Part shown: positions 55,025-63,633 of the stretch, in pieces
Numbering within the stretch: position 1 is the stretch's first letter
How the letters are laid out: each line of letters opens with the position of its first letter
Assembly (NCBI GenBank): GCA_963782475.1
Contig: CAWAJW010000015.1
Span: 930,001 to 994,000 of the forward strand
Reading direction: 5' to 3'
Length of the DNA stretch: 64,000 nt
DNA from: CAVQBP01 sp963782475
GTDB taxonomy: Bacteria > Bacteroidota > Ignavibacteria > Ignavibacteriales > Ignavibacteriaceae
Made by a program: the position numbers and the translations under genes
The notes under the pieces: generated by a model
Seen by the model: the letters and a program-made list of their open reading frames with translations, nothing else
The model's database searches: none
What the model was told of the DNA's origin: nothing

Positions 55025-55056
55025 TTCCGCCATAAGCCAGTCTGCTTCTGGCGGAA
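55025..55056. other. Hairpin between ccmE and ccmF
   Basis: TTCCGCCA (55025-55032) pairs perfectly with TGGCGGAA (55049-55056), and an inner AAGC/GCTT pair can extend the stem. There is no T run after it. It is better read as a REP-like intergenic repeat or attenuator than a strong terminator, since ccmF follows. Confidence 0.55.
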
Positions 55057-55133
55057 ATCTTACTCTTAATAAAAATAGGATAAGATCGCAATTAGGATCC
55101 CATTTGAATAATTAATTAAATAGAGGATGTGTC

Positions 55134-57524
55134 ATGGTTGGAAGTATTGTTTTAACAATTGCTCTTGCATGCAGTGCTTTGGCAATGGTCATGTATTTTC
55201 TAAGCTACAGGGGATATGATAATGCTATTAATTACGGTAGAATTGCTTACCATTCAATGGCAATGATGGTGATGGTTGCTGCTGCACTATTATGGTATGC
55301 TATCATTAATCATGATTATAGTTTTAAATATGTTTATGATTACAGCTCTAACAGCCTGCCGTTCGGATTCTTGATTGCTTCGTTTTGGGGAGGTCAAGAG
55401 GGAAGCTTTATGCTATGGCTTTTATTAAGCTCTATCGTTGGAATAATCCTTCAGTCGTATACTTCCAAAAGAGGAGATCTGGAAAAAAGGGTAATGCCGA
55501 TCTTTACGCTGCATACTACTTTTCTGCTTATTATGGTTTCACCTTTATTTAAAAATCCTTTTGCCTATATCTGGTCGGAACCTTTTTTTGTAGCTGTAAA
55601 ACATATTAATTCAGCTTTTATAAACCAGCCCTGGCTGCAGAGTTTTGTTTTTAGCGACGGCAATTCAGGTCAAACATTCGTTAAAGTAAGCCAGACTCTT
55701 TATTCAACTCTTGCTTCTTCGGGAATTCATATGAATCAATTAATAGTTGACGGGAAAGGTCTTAATCCCCAGCTTATGAATTTCTGGATGCAGATACATC
55801 CTCCAATTTTATTTACCGGTTTTTCCATGGCAACAGTACCATTTACCTTTGCAATGGCCGCAATGATGAAAAATGATTACAGGGATTGGGTAAGGCAGTC
55901 TTTCCCATGGGTTTTAGCAGGTGCGGGAATCTTAGGGCTAGGAATAATGCTTGGCGGTTATTGGGCATATGAAATGCTAGGCTGGGGCGGTTACTGGGCA
56001 TGGGATCCGGTAGAGAATTCAAGTTTGATTCCATGGTTAGTTGGAGTTGCGGCTGTTCATACACTCCTTGTTCAAAGAAAGACTCAATCGAAAGGTGGAA
56101 TTGGGAAATATGCCCGTACTAACCTGATCCTTTGTATAATGGTTTATATCCTTGTATTATATTCAACTTTTCTAACAAGGAGCGGTGTATTAGGTGACGC
56201 CTCTGTCCATTCATTTGTTGATCCAGGGATGCTGGTTTATCTTTTCCTTCTTATTTTTATCGGCACATTCCTTTTACTCGGATTTGGGACTTTAATTTAC
56301 AGATGGAAATATTTAAATGTCGAAGTATCAAGAGATGAAGGTTTTCTTTCCAGAGATTTAGCGTTATTTACCGCAGCAATTGTTTTAAGCTCTTCCGCAC
56401 TCGTAGTTTTAGTTGGAACTTCTTCACCTATATTCGGAAGTTCCGTCGATAAGTTCTTCTATAATCAAATGCATGTTCCTATTGCAATTATTATTGGTTT
56501 GCTGAATGGTTTAAGCCTTCTTCTGAAATGGAACCATACAAAAGGAGAGGATATTGTAAAGAAATCAATCTTTTCTGTATCTGCCGCAATAATAGTGACA
56601 GCACTGATTGTGTTATTCGGCGGTATAAGTGATATAATGATGATTATTCTTTCTTTCTCAGCTGCATTTGCCTTATTTGTTAATATTGAAATCGCTATCC
56701 AGATAATCAGGGGAAACTTGAAAATGATTGGTGCTTATGTTTCTCATATCGGAATTGCTCTTTTCATTTTAGGTGTAATAGGCTCATCTGCATACAGCAA
56801 AGAAATTAATATAGATCTTATTAAAAATGTACCGCAGGAAGCTTTCGGATATCAACTGACTTTTACAGGCTGGCACCCTATAGAAAATAATACCAAGTAT
56901 GCATTTAGTGTTGATATGAAAAAAGGGAGTAAAAATTATAATATCTCCCCGATAATGTATATAAGTGATTATAGTAACGGGTTAATGAGAGAGCCGGCAA
57001 TTCTTACTACATTAACTAAGGATATATATATTTCTCCCCTTGGCTACGAAGATCAAAATAATCAGGATGCGGGACAGAGTGCTTCTCTTAAAATAGGCGA
57101 TAAAATAAACTTTAATGGTTCGGAAATTGTATATAAAGATTTTGTAAAACCGGATATGAGTGTTATGATGAGCGGCGGAAATTTCCAGATGGGAACGGAT
57201 TTAATCATATCAAAAGAGGGCAAAACATACAATGTTGAACCAACTATCAAAAGGGATCAAAACGGCTTTTCCTATATTCCTGTAACTGTTGAAGAAGCAG
57301 ATATTAAAATTGAATTAAAAAAGATTGATCCTACAACTCAAAAAGCGGATTTTGTATTAACTAAATTGGATGCAAAAAAATCAACAGCTCCTGCAAATGA
57401 GGTTTTAACTGTAGCAGCCAGTGTAAAACCGTTTATCAATTTTGTATGGGGAGGAATACTGGTAATGGTATTTGGATTTTTCGTTTCGGTTGCCAGGAGA
57501 TTAAAGGAATCATTAATCAAATAG
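55134..57524 (+). CDS. ccmF: Cytochrome c heme lyase subunit CcmF
   Basis: This 796-residue protein has about fifteen membrane segments. The tryptophan-rich heme motif is WGGYWAWDPVENSSLIPWLVGVAAVHTLL near residue 285. It has the expected early GGQEGSFMLWLL and the periplasmic histidine-bearing loops. It attaches heme from CcmE to CXXCH apocytochromes. It is longer than E. coli CcmF; the extra sequence is a soluble C-terminal domain of about 200 residues before the last helix. An AGAGG lies before the ATG. No ccmG or ccmH follows; a tRNA comes next. Confidence 0.94.
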   Translation: MVGSIVLTIALACSALAMVMYFLSYRGYDNAINYGRIAYHSMAMMVMVAAALLWYAIINHDYSFKYVYDYSSNSLPFGFLIASFWGGQEGSFMLWLLLSSIVGIILQSYTSKRGDLEKRVMPIFTLHTTFLLIMVSPLFKNPFAYIWSEPFFVAVKHINSAFINQPWLQSFVFSDGNSGQTFVKVSQTLYSTLASSGIHMNQLIVDGKGLNPQLMNFWMQIHPPILFTGFSMATVPFTFAMAAMMKNDYRDWVRQSFPWVLAGAGILGLGIMLGGYWAYEMLGWGGYWAWDPVENSSLIPWLVGVAAVHTLLVQRKTQSKGGIGKYARTNLILCIMVYILVLYSTFLTRSGVLGDASVHSFVDPGMLVYLFLLIFIGTFLLLGFGTLIYRWKYLNVEVSRDEGFLSRDLALFTAAIVLSSSALVVLVGTSSPIFGSSVDKFFYNQMHVPIAIIIGLLNGLSLLLKWNHTKGEDIVKKSIFSVSAAIIVTALIVLFGGISDIMMIILSFSAAFALFVNIEIAIQIIRGNLKMIGAYVSHIGIALFILGVIGSSAYSKEINIDLIKNVPQEAFGYQLTFTGWHPIENNTKYAFSVDMKKGSKNYNISPIMYISDYSNGLMREPAILTTLTKDIYISPLGYEDQNNQDAGQSASLKIGDKINFNGSEIVYKDFVKPDMSVMMSGGNFQMGTDLIISKEGKTYNVEPTIKRDQNGFSYIPVTVEEADIKIELKKIDPTTQKADFVLTKLDAKKSTAPANEVLTVAASVKPFINFVWGGILVMVFGFFVSVARRLKESLIK

Positions 57525-57660
57525 CAGACAAAGAAAAAATTATTCAAGTTTAATTATATACAGGCTTGACAAAAAATCCGGTAGTCGTTAAGTTTATACT
57601 TCTCTTTTGAATAATTCCTGGATATTAGGGGATTCAAAGGAAAAATAAAAATTAAGAAAT

Positions 57661-57732
57661 TCCGCGATAGCTCAATGGTGGAGCATTCGGCTGTTAACCG
57701 AAGGGTTGCAGGTTCGAGTCCTGCTCGCGGAG
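57661..57732 (+). tRNA. tRNA-Asn (GTT)
   Basis: The 72-base cloverleaf is complete. The acceptor TCCGCGA pairs with TCGCGGA, the D arm is GCTC/GAGC, the anticodon arm TTCGG-CTGTTAA-CCGAA has anticodon GTT, and the T arm is GCAGG-TTCGAGT-CCTGC. The discriminator is G. CCA is not encoded. Confidence 0.97.
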
Positions 57733-57748
57733 CCGAGAATATCAGATG

Positions 57749-57780
57749 TGCGAACGGTAGGTTTACTGTTCGCATTTTTT
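57749..57780 (+). terminator. Intrinsic terminator after tRNA-Asn
   Basis: TGCGAACGGTA (57749-57759) pairs with TACTGTTCGCA (57764-57774), with one G-U pair, a GGTT loop and six T directly after. It lies 17 bases beyond the tRNA and is the clearest intrinsic terminator in the window. Confidence 0.9.
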
Positions 57781-57986
57781 ATTTCCGACCACTTTTTCTC
57801 CAGGCAGCCATTCAATTCATCTCATGCGATAATTGCAATGTAAATTACTTTGTGAGAGAGTTTAGTAAACTTTACTTAACTTTATTATTAAAAAATAATA
57901 ATATTAACTAGTTTTTCGGCTATCAATAGTAAGAATTAAATTCACAACAACCTTTATTTTACATCTATGAGTCAAAAGGTATAGAA

Positions 57987-59288
57987 ATGAAAAAAAATAT
58001 TTACTTGATACTACTTTCTGCTTTGTGTTTTATTTCTCTAGGGATATTCAATGATGATTGTGAAAAAGATATTACTGATCCACGGGGAGTGATGATACCT
58101 CAGGAAAAAGGAGCATGGGAAACAGGTATTTACCGTAATCTGTTTTTAGAAGCAGGCTATAAACAAAAAGATATTGATGCAAAATTAACCAAAGCATATC
58201 ATGATCTATTTGAAGGACCAAACAGGGTTTATTTTGAGGTAGGCGATTCAATGGGCTATGTTTCCGATTTGAAAAACCATGATGCACGAACGGAAGGCCT
58301 TTCGTATGGAATGATGGTAGCGGTACAGCTGAATAAAAAAGATGTTTTTGACCGTCTGTGGCGATGGACTAAAAAATATATGCAGCACCAGGGAGGAGCA
58401 AGGGATGCATATTTTGCGTGGAGTGTTAAACCGGAAACCGGAGGACATAATTCTGAAGGTTCTGCTTCTGATGGAGAATTATATTTTATAACTGATTTGT
58501 TATTTGCTTCTAACCGCTGGGGGAATCATACAGGGATCAATTATTACGCTGAAGCCAGAAGAATACTGGATGCAATGTGGAGTAAGGATGGCACAGACGG
58601 AATAATGAATATTATCAATGTTGAACAGAAAAAGATTACTTTTGTGCCCGATAAATCTGGATACAACTGGACAGATCCTTCCTACTTTTTGCCGGCTTTT
58701 TTTGAAATCTGGGCTGAATATGGGAAGGACGGCAGAGAGCAGTTTTATAGAGACTGTGCTGATTCAGCACGCACCTTTCTTCACCGCGCTTGTGCTTCGG
58801 CAGCCGGTTTGAATGCCGATGCGACCGAGTTCAGCGGGGAACCCCGAACTTTCGGCCGGTTTCATGCTTCATTTCGTTTTGATTCATGGAGGGTTCCAAT
58901 GAACATTGCCATGGATTATTCCTGGTTTGCTAAAGATAAAGAGTGGCAGCAGGATTATTGTAAACGGATTCAGAATTTTCTTTTTTGTAAAGGGATTGAT
59001 TCCTTTGTAGACCAATATAATTTAGATGGAACACTTCCCGATTTCATTCTTCCAGCCGGCGGTTACCGGAAGCTGCGTCACTCTTTGGGATTGGTTGCTA
59101 CTTCTGCGGCTGCTTCTCTAATGGGAACCCAGGCTAAAAGCTGGAAATTTATCGATGCAGTATGGAATGCAAAACTGGAACCTTATTCTGACGGATATTT
59201 TGATCCATATTATGATGGATTGTTGTATCTATTCAGTTTAATGCACTTGAGCGGCAATTATAGAATTATTACTCCGGTAAAAAATTGA
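57987..59288 (+). CDS. Glycoside hydrolase family 8, exo-oligoxylanase-like
   Basis: This 433-residue exported enzyme has an N-terminal signal segment and a complete GH8 (alpha/alpha)6 barrel. Conserved stretches are DARTEGLSYGMMVAVQLNKKDVFDRLWRW, containing the general-acid Glu after the arginine-threonine; SEGSASDGELYFITDLLFAS with the catalytic-site Asp; and WRVPMNIAMDYSW. The pattern fits reducing-end xylose-releasing exo-oligoxylanase, so it probably trims xylo-oligosaccharides. It is alone, without a polysaccharide-utilisation neighbour set. Confidence 0.88.
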   Translation: MKKNIYLILLSALCFISLGIFNDDCEKDITDPRGVMIPQEKGAWETGIYRNLFLEAGYKQKDIDAKLTKAYHDLFEGPNRVYFEVGDSMGYVSDLKNHDARTEGLSYGMMVAVQLNKKDVFDRLWRWTKKYMQHQGGARDAYFAWSVKPETGGHNSEGSASDGELYFITDLLFASNRWGNHTGINYYAEARRILDAMWSKDGTDGIMNIINVEQKKITFVPDKSGYNWTDPSYFLPAFFEIWAEYGKDGREQFYRDCADSARTFLHRACASAAGLNADATEFSGEPRTFGRFHASFRFDSWRVPMNIAMDYSWFAKDKEWQQDYCKRIQNFLFCKGIDSFVDQYNLDGTLPDFILPAGGYRKLRHSLGLVATSAAASLMGTQAKSWKFIDAVWNAKLEPYSDGYFDPYYDGLLYLFSLMHLSGNYRIITPVKN

Positions 59289-59514
59289 TAGACGTTGTAA
59301 TTCATAAAACTGTTGCGAATTTGTTTGAAATGGAATTTAATTTTTCAATTTTTAATATGATGAAAACAAAGTTATTAATTGATTTTCAAATATTATAGAA
59401 TATATAAAGTCAAACGCGAATAAGTATTAGTTTGAATTTGATATTTTCAATGTTTTAGTTTGTACAGTATCGGCAGCAAAGACTCCATTCTTTTATAGTT
59501 CTAATCCATTTATA

Positions 59515-59940
59515 TTATTCTTTCACATCACTTGAAGGAAAAATATTCAAAGGGGATTTATCGCCTACTAACCACCGATGTCCAAATGGATCAGTAAATC
59601 CACCTTGTCTGTGAATACCCCAAGGCACTTCATAATTTTGAATATCTTCTAGACTACCTTTTGCACCTGCTTCTAAAGCCCGCGTTATTATTTCATCTGG
59701 ATTATCCACAAATAATTCAATTCTTGCAGTAGTTGTACCCAACTCCAGGGGACTACTAAAACTATTCTTTACAGGTTGATGTAAAAAAATTGGCGCATTT
59801 TCAATTTCTAATCCGGCTACTGAACCCAAATTCCATAAAACTTGTACTTTAAATGCTTTCTTATACCACTCAACGGCAATAGGTGTATCTGGAACTGCAA
59901 GCATAAGAGATAATACTGTTTTTGATATTTGAGATGTCAT
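59515..59940 (-). CDS. VOC-family (glyoxalase-like) protein
   Basis: This 141-residue protein of the PhnB/glyoxalase-like VOC superfamily contains PDTPIAVEWYKKAFKVQVLW, an IELFVDNPDEIITRALEAGA repeat and FTDPFGHRWLVGD at the end. Metal-ligand positions are not clearly conserved. The C-terminal GHRW motif is typical of DUF-level VOC proteins of unknown substrate, sometimes near fosfomycin/bleomycin resistance proteins in annotation. No operon partner is evident. Confidence 0.75.
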   Translation of the reverse strand: MTSQISKTVLSLMLAVPDTPIAVEWYKKAFKVQVLWNLGSVAGLEIENAPIFLHQPVKNSFSSPLELGTTTARIELFVDNPDEIITRALEAGAKGSLEDIQNYEVPWGIHRQGGFTDPFGHRWLVGDKSPLNIFPSSDVKE

Positions 59941-60125
59941 AAAAGAATCCTTCAGTATCAGTTTATTTATTCCATGTTGATTTAATCATACATTCTTCTT
60001 TGCTGACCATAATAATAAAACTGCAGCGACTGAACAAATTCTCAGTGTTTGAAATGCATCGTTAGGCAACCTCACTAATTTAATAAAAAATTTAATGTCA
60101 GATAATATTTCAATTTTTCCGTAAT

Positions 60126-61160
60126 TCAAAGAACAAACTTTCCTTGTTTCATCAATATTTTCCCATCAGTCTGTTTACCCGGCGAAGTAGATATGGAGGA
60201 CTGACCGGTTTTAGTATAATAGATTTCTATGGTTGGGTTATAAAACAAATAGTCTCTATGAATCTTTGAATTGTTTTTTCCCCCACCAACGAAACCAGCA
60301 TTATTCCCAAAAGCAATATGAGAAGTTCCGAGTGACTTTTCATCTTCCAACATATTTCCCGTAATACTGGCACCGGGGTTAATGCCAATACCAAGTTCGC
60401 CTATTACTCTTGCTTCATCATCCACATCAGTTAGTTCAGCTATTCTTTTTTCTAATTCCTTATCATCACTTTCAAACATTGTAATTTTTCCATCTGTTAC
60501 ATACACCTTTAACGGTTGCTTAAGCAAACCTATATCGCCGATGCTCGCATCAAAAACTATTACACCATTTGCCTCGGTTTCAATCGGTGCACAGTATATT
60601 TCTCCACAGGGGATATTGCACATCTTCCCCGGGTTAACTTCAACGTCGCCGATAAATTTCCTGCCAGAAATTCCAAGTAAAACGTTTGTTCCGGCGTCGG
60701 TTGTAATATGAAGTTGTACGGCATTCGTAAGTTTTTCAATAAGCTTATCGGCAGTTTTTTTCATTCCGTCGAAATCAACGTTAACAGAATTCAGCATAAT
60801 CTCTTCCGTTATACCGGGCATGTGTCCCATCCTTACCAGCCTGGTCCCTTCAACTTTATGAATCCATTTTATACGGAATGATATTTCTTCCGGGAACGAT
60901 TTAATTATGTTAAGCACAATAGTTCTTCCTGGCAAAAGTTTTTCCAATTCAGCAGGAATTTCTTGCAGAGGGCGTCTATTTTCATCTAACTGATATAAGT
61001 CAACTGAACATCCTTTTTCTACACCGGCTTTCTTAAATGCCTCGGCTATTGCTGCATTATAAGTATCTGTTAAGATAAGCATGCTATCATTTGTTGAAAG
61101 TTTGAAAAGATGCTCCAATGCACCTAAAGCTGCTGTAAACATTTTATTCTGGTTGTTCAT
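60126..61160 (-). CDS. M29-family aminopeptidase
   Basis: This 344-residue protein resembles thermophilic metallo-aminopeptidases of family M29. Likely metal ligands are Glu in GELGIGINPGA, Glu in MLEDEKSLG, His in GTSHIAFGNN and the His/Asp pair of KIHRDYLFYNP. The N-terminal half has the conserved LVRMGHMPGIT-like segment. It would remove N-terminal residues from peptides in the cytoplasm. It is divergent from the phage-like gene, with a 24-base gap. Confidence 0.8.
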   Translation of the reverse strand: MNNQNKMFTAALGALEHLFKLSTNDSMLILTDTYNAAIAEAFKKAGVEKGCSVDLYQLDENRRPLQEIPAELEKLLPGRTIVLNIIKSFPEEISFRIKWIHKVEGTRLVRMGHMPGITEEIMLNSVNVDFDGMKKTADKLIEKLTNAVQLHITTDAGTNVLLGISGRKFIGDVEVNPGKMCNIPCGEIYCAPIETEANGVIVFDASIGDIGLLKQPLKVYVTDGKITMFESDDKELEKRIAELTDVDDEARVIGELGIGINPGASITGNMLEDEKSLGTSHIAFGNNAGFVGGGKNNSKIHRDYLFYNPTIEIYYTKTGQSSISTSPGKQTDGKILMKQGKFVL

Positions 61161-61184
61161 TACTAGTCTCTATAGGTTCAAAAA

Positions 61185-61637
61185 ATGAGAAAACCAATTT
61201 TAGAAGAGATCTTACAAGTTTATAATAGCAGAAATTACAAAATCTTCGACAACGAAATCCCATACAATCTAAATATTGGCGGAATAAGAAGCAATGATAT
61301 GAATCCGAATAAATTCGACGACTTGATTTACTGCTTTTATAAAAATGAATCAGACGCACAAAAATTCCACTGCTGGTCGGCAACGACAGATCCGGGACTT
61401 TATTATCTGGGATATCCGCTATATAAAAAGGGAACTGCTATTCTCGCACCGGGTCAATATCTCGGCTGGTGGAGGTTAGGGCTTAACAAAGGAAAGTATA
61501 AAGCTTTGATCCAAACCGGGAATGTGAAGATTTATAGGGATGTGAACCGTGATGATAAATATAATTATGATGAATCATCAGCAGAATGGGGATTGTTCGG
61601 GATAAATATTCATCGGGCTTCTAGTTTAAGTGAATAA
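61185..61637 (+). CDS. Phage-like hypothetical protein, possibly truncated
   Basis: This 150-residue soluble protein contains NIGGIRSNDMNPNKFDDLIYCFYK, GTAILAPGQYLGWWRLGLNKGKYKAL and the end GLFGINIHRASSLSE. Similar segments occur in phage tail-associated and endolysin-like proteins, where INIHRA is normally followed by a WSAGCQ-type active-site stretch. Here the frame stops nine residues before such a stretch could begin, and I find none downstream in any frame. It may be a decayed phage remnant; the function is unknown. Confidence 0.5.
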   Translation: MRKPILEEILQVYNSRNYKIFDNEIPYNLNIGGIRSNDMNPNKFDDLIYCFYKNESDAQKFHCWSATTDPGLYYLGYPLYKKGTAILAPGQYLGWWRLGLNKGKYKALIQTGNVKIYRDVNRDDKYNYDESSAEWGLFGINIHRASSLSE

Positions 61638-62047
61638 GCATTTCCCCGCATTTCAAGATTCTTATTGCCTTTCTCCCTTAATCAATTTACATTAGATATA
61701 ATCATATTTAGAGCCATGGGGAAAATTGGGGCAATTTCTCTTCATCCCGGCCATTCTGTTAGCCCTGTGAGGATTTTTATAAGTAAACATTAGATTAGGA
61801 TTTGTATCATGAGTTATGTTTATGAGAGTGATGGGGCGGAGCTGTGTCTAATAGTTTTTTAAACTTTGGCATATGTAATAAAGCCCCAGTGCGGAAAAAA
61901 TACACGCCGGGATCTGTGTGGGGGAAGTGTGGTAACAGGCATTTTTACCATGACTATAGCTATTTGTTTTTATACTGCTCAATGGAAATGATAAAAACAA
62001 TTCTTAATTTTCTACTTTGAAAATTACTAATATTTAATCTTATAGAA
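61638..62047. other. Non-coding stretch with a structured repeat (first copy)
   Basis: No gene is supported in these 410 bases. From 61886 there is a GCGGAAAAAATA leader, then hairpin 61903-61920 (CACGC, loop CGGGATCT, GTGTG), then a second hairpin TGGTAA (61930-61935) with TTACCA (61945-61950). A related copy of the first hairpin and its leader is at 63711-63746. The role is unknown; decayed intron or mobile-element RNA is one possibility. Confidence 0.5.
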
Positions 62048-62812
62048 ATGCTCTCAATGATTTCAATTATTTTATTTCCGTTCAGGTTTGTTTATAAAAT
62101 ATATCTCCTTGTATGTTTTGTATTGCTGCTAATCTTGCTCTACCCATTCTTTCGCTTTTACCTATCTAAAAAGGAGCGGTTTCCCACAGCCTTTAAATTT
62201 ATGAAATTTTATGGGAGACTGTTTTTGTTTTGTGGAGGAATTTTCTTAAAAGTTGAGGGCAAGGAAAATATTATTTTAGATAAACCCTATTTAATCTGCT
62301 CTAACCACAGCTCATACATAGATATCCCTTGTCTATACTCATTATTCGATCAATACTTTGTGTTTACGGGAAAAAAGGAAGTTGAAAAATGGCCTTTATT
62401 CCATATATTTTATACATCAGGAATGAATATATTAGTTGACAGACATAATAAAATGGGATTAATAAAAGCATTTAAAAGCATGATGGATGTAATTGACGCA
62501 GGGCATCCCTTAGTGATTCTTCCGGAAGGTACTATTTCCAGGGCCGCTCCTAAGCTAAATGAATTTAAAACAGGATCCGTTTTATTAGCTGTCCGCAAAC
62601 AGGTTCCGATTTTACCCATAACGTTTACAACAAACTGGAAAAGGCTGCAGCGTAAAGGATTGTTGAAAGGAAAAGCCAGTCCGGGTATATCGGAAGCTAT
62701 TATTCATCCGTTAATTTCAACAATCGGATTAACTAAAGATGATACAGATGAGTTACAATTAAAACTTCGTGATATAATCAACTCACCGTTACACAAAAAA
62801 TACGGTGTTTAG
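62048..62812 (+). CDS. 1-acyl-sn-glycerol-3-phosphate acyltransferase
   Basis: This 254-residue membrane-associated PlsC-type acyltransferase makes phosphatidic acid from lysophosphatidic acid. It has an N-terminal membrane segment, the catalytic HX4D in SNHSSYIDIPC, the VDRHNKMG motif and LPEGTISRAAPKLNEFKTGSV. Length and motif order are standard. It stands between two repeat-rich spacers. Related PlsC paralogues acylate other lipids, so substrate assignment is general. Confidence 0.88.
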   Translation: MLSMISIILFPFRFVYKIYLLVCFVLLLILLYPFFRFYLSKKERFPTAFKFMKFYGRLFLFCGGIFLKVEGKENIILDKPYLICSNHSSYIDIPCLYSLFDQYFVFTGKKEVEKWPLFHIFYTSGMNILVDRHNKMGLIKAFKSMMDVIDAGHPLVILPEGTISRAAPKLNEFKTGSVLLAVRKQVPILPITFTTNWKRLQRKGLLKGKASPGISEAIIHPLISTIGLTKDDTDELQLKLRDIINSPLHKKYGV

Positions 62813-63282
62813 AAATTGTTTTTGTTAAATTGGGTATAACTTCTTTAATCCATTTAAGCCGGACAGGCAGGTAAAGAATTAATAGATATTTAAAATCTTT
62901 GACAAAATGAATTTTGGTATAAACATCAACTTTGGCATCAGATTAAAATCGCATATAACGTAGCAATTAAAGTTGACAATCCTTCGGCAAGCTCAGGATA
63001 AACTTTTTTATGCATTCGGTTTTTAGAGATTTTGAAAGTAGTGATCTCCGTCAGAAGCGGACAGGCTGTTTAAAGTATCTTGCCTGCCTACCGAAGGCAG
63101 GTTTAACTTAGTCAAAATCAATTATCTTGCAAACTGTGCTTCTCGTAAAGGGGGATCCTGATTTTCATCAGGACTGGATTAAGCACAGTCTGCTTAACCT
63201 GCCTGCCGGCAAGGCAGGTCTCCAGTAGTAATAAAAATAAGTTTCTTGTTTTCGGCTGCAACCTTAATTTGCGGTTCGTCAG
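62813..63282. repeat. Cluster of REP-like and nested hairpin repeats
   Basis: No gene is visible. Repeats include GACAGGCAGGT near 62860, CCTTCGGCAAGCTCAGGA near 62980, CCGTCAGAAGCGGACAGG near 63050, and hairpins CCTGCC/GGCAGG at 63083-63101 and ACCTGCC/GGCAGGT at 63197-63219. A nested structure lies between: CTGTGCTT (63134-63141) with AAGCACAG (63181-63188), enclosing TCCTGAT-TTTC-ATCAGGA (63156-63173). These families resemble common intergenic repeats of Bacteroidota and related phyla. Confidence 0.65.
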
Positions 63283-63579
63283 GTGTATATGTCTTTAAAA
63301 GATTTTATAAAATTTTCGTTGAAATTGATAATATCAGTTTACTTGTGTGCTGTTCTTATATTTATTCTAATTAATGTTGGATCACATAATGAGAATTATT
63401 TAACTGATGCTTTTTCTCCTATTAAATTATTTGAGGAAATAATTTCTGGAAATTTCTCATTTATTATCTATACAACAATCGCAACAGTTTTCATATTTCG
63501 ATTCAATTATTTTGAGAAGAAAAAAAGTGGATTATTGGAAAGGCAAAAGTCGGCCGTGGATAGAATAATTACTTATTAA
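63283..63579 (+). CDS. Small membrane protein, possible gene-cassette ORF
   Basis: This 98-residue protein has two predicted membrane segments (FSLKLIISVYLCAVLIFILINVG and FSFIIYTTIATVFIFRF) and a charged tail. No family is recognised. The start could be GTG at 63283 or ATG at 63289. Its stop lies nine bases before an attC-like inverted repeat, the usual spacing in integron cassettes. That context, not the protein, is the main reason to take it as a gene. Confidence 0.45.
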   Translation: MYMSLKDFIKFSLKLIISVYLCAVLIFILINVGSHNENYLTDAFSPIKLFEEIISGNFSFIIYTTIATVFIFRFNYFEKKKSGLLERQKSAVDRIITY

Positions 63580-63587
63580 TCAATTAC

Positions 63588-63633
63588 ACCTAACAAAACT
63601 TCTTACTCCAACTTAAAAATCAATATGTTAGGT
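63588..63633 (+). other. attC-like inverted repeat
   Basis: ACCTAAC (63588-63594) fits the integron R'' consensus RYYYAAC and GTTAGGT (63627-63633) fits R' GTTRRRY; with the adjoining A and T they form a perfect 8-base inverted repeat. The 46-base span is shorter than usual for attC, and inner L boxes are not clear. No integrase gene is present. Confidence 0.35.

Noticed and set aside
57661..58000. tRNA-Asn as an attachment site of a genomic island
   Set aside because: No integrase and no direct repeat of the tRNA 3' end was found in the following 6 kb.
60060..60075. GTTAGGC near the aminopeptidase gene as an attC core
   Set aside because: No matching RYYYAAC partner lies at a suitable distance on either strand.
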